Source: Catellatospora bangladeshensis | Lineage (GTDB): Bacteria > Actinomycetota > Actinomycetes > Mycobacteriales > Micromonosporaceae | Direction: 5' to 3' | Assembly (NCBI RefSeq): GCF_016862575.1 | Contig: NZ_BONF01000019.1 | Span: forward strand, 124,001 to 188,000 | Length of the DNA: 64,000 nucleotides | Shown: one piece after another, positions 62,181 to 64,000 of the stretch | How positions within the stretch are numbered: the first letter of the stretch is position 1 | How the letters are laid out: each line of letters starts with the position of its first letter | Notes under the pieces: generated by a model | What the model saw: the letters and a program-made list of their open reading frames with translations, nothing else | Databases searched by the model: none | Told to the model about the DNA's origin: nothing | Translations under genes and position numbers: made by a program

Positions 62181-62846
62181 TCAGTCCGCCACGCCGACGG
62201 CCCGCCCGACGGTCTCGGGCCGCTCCAGCGAGGCGAGCATGCAGGCGGCGACGTTGGCCCTGGAGGCGAGGGCGCCGCCGCGTACGTTGCGGTCCAGCTC
62301 GGTGCGGTAGGTCCCGGTCAGCGGCTTGTCGGTCAGCTTCGGCGGGCGCACCGCGGTCCAGTCCAGGCCGCTGCCCCGCAGCACGTCCTCCATCCTGGCC
62401 AGGTCCGCGTAGTGGTCCCGCAGCGCCGCCTTGATCAGCGGCCCGACGACGTACCGCATGAGCGGGCCGTCGCCGGGATCGTGCTTGGGCGGGTGCGGGT
62501 TGCCGGGCGACGGCACGGTGCCGACGGGGGCGGCGCTGACCACCACGATGCGGCGCACCCCGGCGTCCGCCATCGCGCCCACGATGGCGCGGGTGGCGGG
62601 CTCGGTGATGCCGGCGGTGGCGCGGCTGCTGGGTCCGACCGCCGACAGCACGGCGTCGGCGCCGGCGATCGCGTCACGCAGGACGGCGGCGTCCGGAGCG
62701 GCCAGGTCGGCGGCGACGGCGCGCACCCCGGGCGGCAGGCGCCTGGGGTCGCGGGCCACCGCGGTGACCTCGTGCCCGGCCGCGGCGGCCTGTGCGAGCA
62801 GCTGGCGGCCGATGCCGCCGGTGGCTCCGAATACGGTCAGCTTCAT
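62181..62846 (-). CDS. NmrA/SDR-type NAD(P)-binding reductase
   Basis: A 221-residue atypical short-chain dehydrogenase: MKLTVFGATGGIGRQLLAQA (nucleotide motif), VTAVARDPRRLPPGVRAVAA, VLSAVGPSSRAT, RIVVVSAAPVGTVP, SGLDWTAVRPPKLTD. It is of the flavin-reductase-like group (biliverdin reductase B-like). ATG 62846 chosen because GAGGGGA lies upstream; an ATG 24 bp earlier has no site. Divergent from a MarR regulator across a palindrome, so probably regulated by it. Confidence 0.88.
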   Translation of the reverse strand: MKLTVFGATGGIGRQLLAQAAAAGHEVTAVARDPRRLPPGVRAVAADLAAPDAAVLRDAIAGADAVLSAVGPSSRATAGITEPATRAIVGAMADAGVRRIVVVSAAPVGTVPSPGNPHPPKHDPGDGPLMRYVVGPLIKAALRDHYADLARMEDVLRGSGLDWTAVRPPKLTDKPLTGTYRTELDRNVRGGALASRANVAACMLASLERPETVGRAVGVAD

Positions 62847-62869
62847 GTCGGTCCCCTCGGGAGCACTCA

Positions 62870-62887
62870 TATAATACGAGTATCGTA
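62870..62887. promoter_or_regulatory. MarR operator overlapping a TATAAT -10
   Basis: TACGA-GTA-TCGTA (62875-62887) is a 13-bp dyad that overlaps a consensus -10 TATAAT (62870-62875) reading toward marR. It sits in the divergent gap 24 bp upstream of the NmrA-type gene and 26 bp before marR. AT-rich in a GC-rich genome, as expected for a promoter and operator. Confidence 0.6.
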
Positions 62888-62912
62888 ATATCTCCTTCGG
62901 AGTTCAAACAAT

Positions 62913-63380
62913 ATGGAACCCGTAACATCTTCGGCGCGCGGGCAGCAACCCGGCGACGTCATCAAGGGCGACCTGCGGGACCTGCGGGTGCAGCTGGGCA
63001 TGCTCAACCGGCACGTCGGCGCGCGGCTCGGGCTGCGCGAGGTGGACCTCGACTGCCTCGACCTGGTCAGCAGGCACGGCCCGCTCAGCCCCGGCGCGCT
63101 GGCCCGGCAGGCGGGCCTGCACCCGGCCACCATGACCGGCATCCTGGACCGGCTGGAACGCGGCGGCTGGCTGGTGCGCGAGCGCGACCCGGCAGACCGG
63201 CGCAGCGTGGTGCTCCGGGTGCCACCCGACCGGGGCCGCGAGATCGCGGGCCTGTTCACCGCCGCGAACGCCGCCATGGACGAGCTGTTCGCCGGCTGTA
63301 CCGAGGACGAACTCCAGGTCATCGCGGGCTTCCTGCACCGCGCCGTCGAAGCCGTCCGCACCGCCGCCACCGGCCTGTGA
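62913..63380 (+). CDS. MarR-family regulator
   Basis: A 155-residue protein. Winged helix: LVSRHGPLSPGALARQAGLH, PATMTGILDRLERGGWLVRE, RDPADRRSVVLRV (wing). Flanking helices form the dimer. ATG 62913 with GGAG upstream at a somewhat long distance. Likely represses itself and the divergent NmrA-type reductase, releasing DNA on binding an electrophile or aromatic. Confidence 0.88.
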   Translation: MEPVTSSARGQQPGDVIKGDLRDLRVQLGMLNRHVGARLGLREVDLDCLDLVSRHGPLSPGALARQAGLHPATMTGILDRLERGGWLVRERDPADRRSVVLRVPPDRGREIAGLFTAANAAMDELFAGCTEDELQVIAGFLHRAVEAVRTAATGL

Positions 63381-63428
63381 ACGCCGCCGCGCGCCGTCTA
63401 CCGCAGCGCGGCCCCGTCGCGCGCGGGC

Positions 63429-63493
63429 AAGATCGCCGTCCCGTGTCGAAAGATGGGCTCCAGCCACAGCTTTCGACACGAGACGGCGATCTT
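63429..63493. repeat. 24-bp inverted repeat (family B, copy 2)
   Basis: Left arm 63429-63452 (AAGATCGCCGTC then CGTGTCGAAAG) and right arm 63470-63493 pair with one mismatch and have a 17-nt loop. The CGTGTCGAAA inner arm and the loop length equal those of 16028-16096, while the middle of the arms differs in a compensated way. Between convergent genes. Confidence 0.75.
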
Positions 63494-63542
63494 CGCTAGC
63501 CGCCGGACGTGGCCGTCGTCGTCGCCGTGCCGATGGCGCGGG

Positions 63543-64000
63543 TCAGCGTCGCCGGAGACGCCGGGTCAGCCGCCAGCCGCCGACGGCCCCGACGGCGAGG
63601 AGCACGAACGCGGTCAGCCGCAGCCACGCCGGCCACAGGCCGCGGTCGGGCGATCCGGCCGGACGCACCGCCAGCTCCGGGAGCAGCCCGCCGGCGACGG
63701 AGATCTCGTACGGAATGCAGCGTTGCATGCCCAGCTCGCACCGGTAGGCGTCGTCGAACCGGCTCAGCACCACCGCAGCGGTGCCGTCGACGGGCACCGA
63801 CCACAGCGCCGCGACGTCGAAGGGGTCCAGGGACATGCCGAGCACCGCGTCGTCGGACAGCCAGCCCAGGAACGTCTCCACGTCGGCCGCGCCCTCCCGC
63901 AGCGCCGACGGCTCGGCGAGGCTGACCGTGCGCACCGCGCCCGACCGCGTGTAGTCGAGGGTGTAGGCGCGGCCGGTCCCCCAGTCCTCGACCGCCCACG
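63543..64000 (-). CDS. Membrane-anchored extracytoplasmic protein, 5' end outside window
   Basis: The frame is open to the right edge (visible residues begin WAVEDWGTGRAYTLDYTRSG) and stops at 63543. About 151 residues are visible. A soluble part with three Cys-region residues (AYRCELGMQRCIPYE) is followed by one hydrophobic helix (LRLTAFVLLAVGAVGGW) and a basic tail RLTRRLRRR, so a type I anchored protein with its N-terminal part outside. Family not recognised. Confidence 0.68.
   Translation of the reverse strand, partial: WAVEDWGTGRAYTLDYTRSGAVRTVSLAEPSALREGAADVETFLGWLSDDAVLGMSLDPFDVAALWSVPVDGTAAVVLSRFDDAYRCELGMQRCIPYEISVAGGLLPELAVRPAGSPDRGLWPAWLRLTAFVLLAVGAVGGWRLTRRLRRR

Noticed and set aside
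1-64000. tRNA, rRNA, prophage, integrase or insertion-sequence genes
   Set aside because: I looked for tRNA-like cloverleaf ends, transposase and integrase motifs and terminal repeats and found none that I can support.

Overview
The window is GC-rich actinobacterial DNA. GTG starts are common, coding is dense on both strands, third codon positions are strongly GC-biased, and secreted hydrolases carry CBM2 or ricin-type modules. Leaderless-looking promoters and the mix of secreted proteases, glycosidases, DesK/NarL-type two-component pairs and long intergenic dyads fit a filamentous actinomycete, most likely Micromonosporaceae. I cannot fix the genus. I see no rRNA, tRNA, CRISPR array, phage gene or insertion sequence. 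The two ends cut genes: a CBM2 protein at the left and a C-terminally membrane-anchored protein at the right.

Region 1-16 kb: secreted hydrolases (CBM2 protein end, M4 thermolysin-like protease, S1E protease, PETase/cutinase-type polyester hydrolase next to a LysR regulator). These are followed by small regulator/target pairs (TetR with DUF4386; MerR with an NmrA-type reductase), an MhpA-like flavin hydroxylase, exodeoxyribonuclease III with DUF72, a methyltransferase, and a histidine kinase/response regulator pair whose promoter resembles that of the next membrane-protein gene. Region 16-26 kb is one gene for a Sec-type secreted RTX protein of about 3251 residues.

Region 26-37.5 kb is a carbohydrate locus. 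A six-gene minus-strand operon encodes two ABC permeases, a lipoprotein binding protein, a GH42 beta-galactosidase, a GH43_24-like exo-beta-1,3-galactanase with a ricin domain and a second GH43-like ricin protein. It faces a divergent LacI-family regulator across two near-identical 16-bp palindromes and lacks its own ABC ATPase. Likely substrates are beta-galactan or arabinogalactan side chains. A DeoR-HTH/LacI-sensor hybrid regulator converges on its far end.

Region 37.5-52 kb: an M23 peptidase; a 1125-residue P-loop/TPR/aminoglycoside-phosphotransferase-like fusion converging on a HAD phosphatase and an NDK-like protein (possible signalling or conflict module); a second two-component pair; a secreted beta-helix protein with a CebR-like palindrome upstream; and a CHAT (caspase-like) protein with zinc-ribbon and helical-repeat regions, divergent from two small genes across a perfect palindrome.

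Region 52-64 kb: transhydrogenase pntA-pntB, a small membrane protein under a promoter bracketed by a 22-bp inverted repeat, an MDR oxidoreductase, a GAF protein followed by a PAS-GGDEF-EAL protein, a PhzF-like protein lacking the usual catalytic Glu, otsA, and a MarR regulator divergent from an NmrA-type gene. At least three families of long, near-perfect intergenic hairpins recur through the window, mostly where genes converge.
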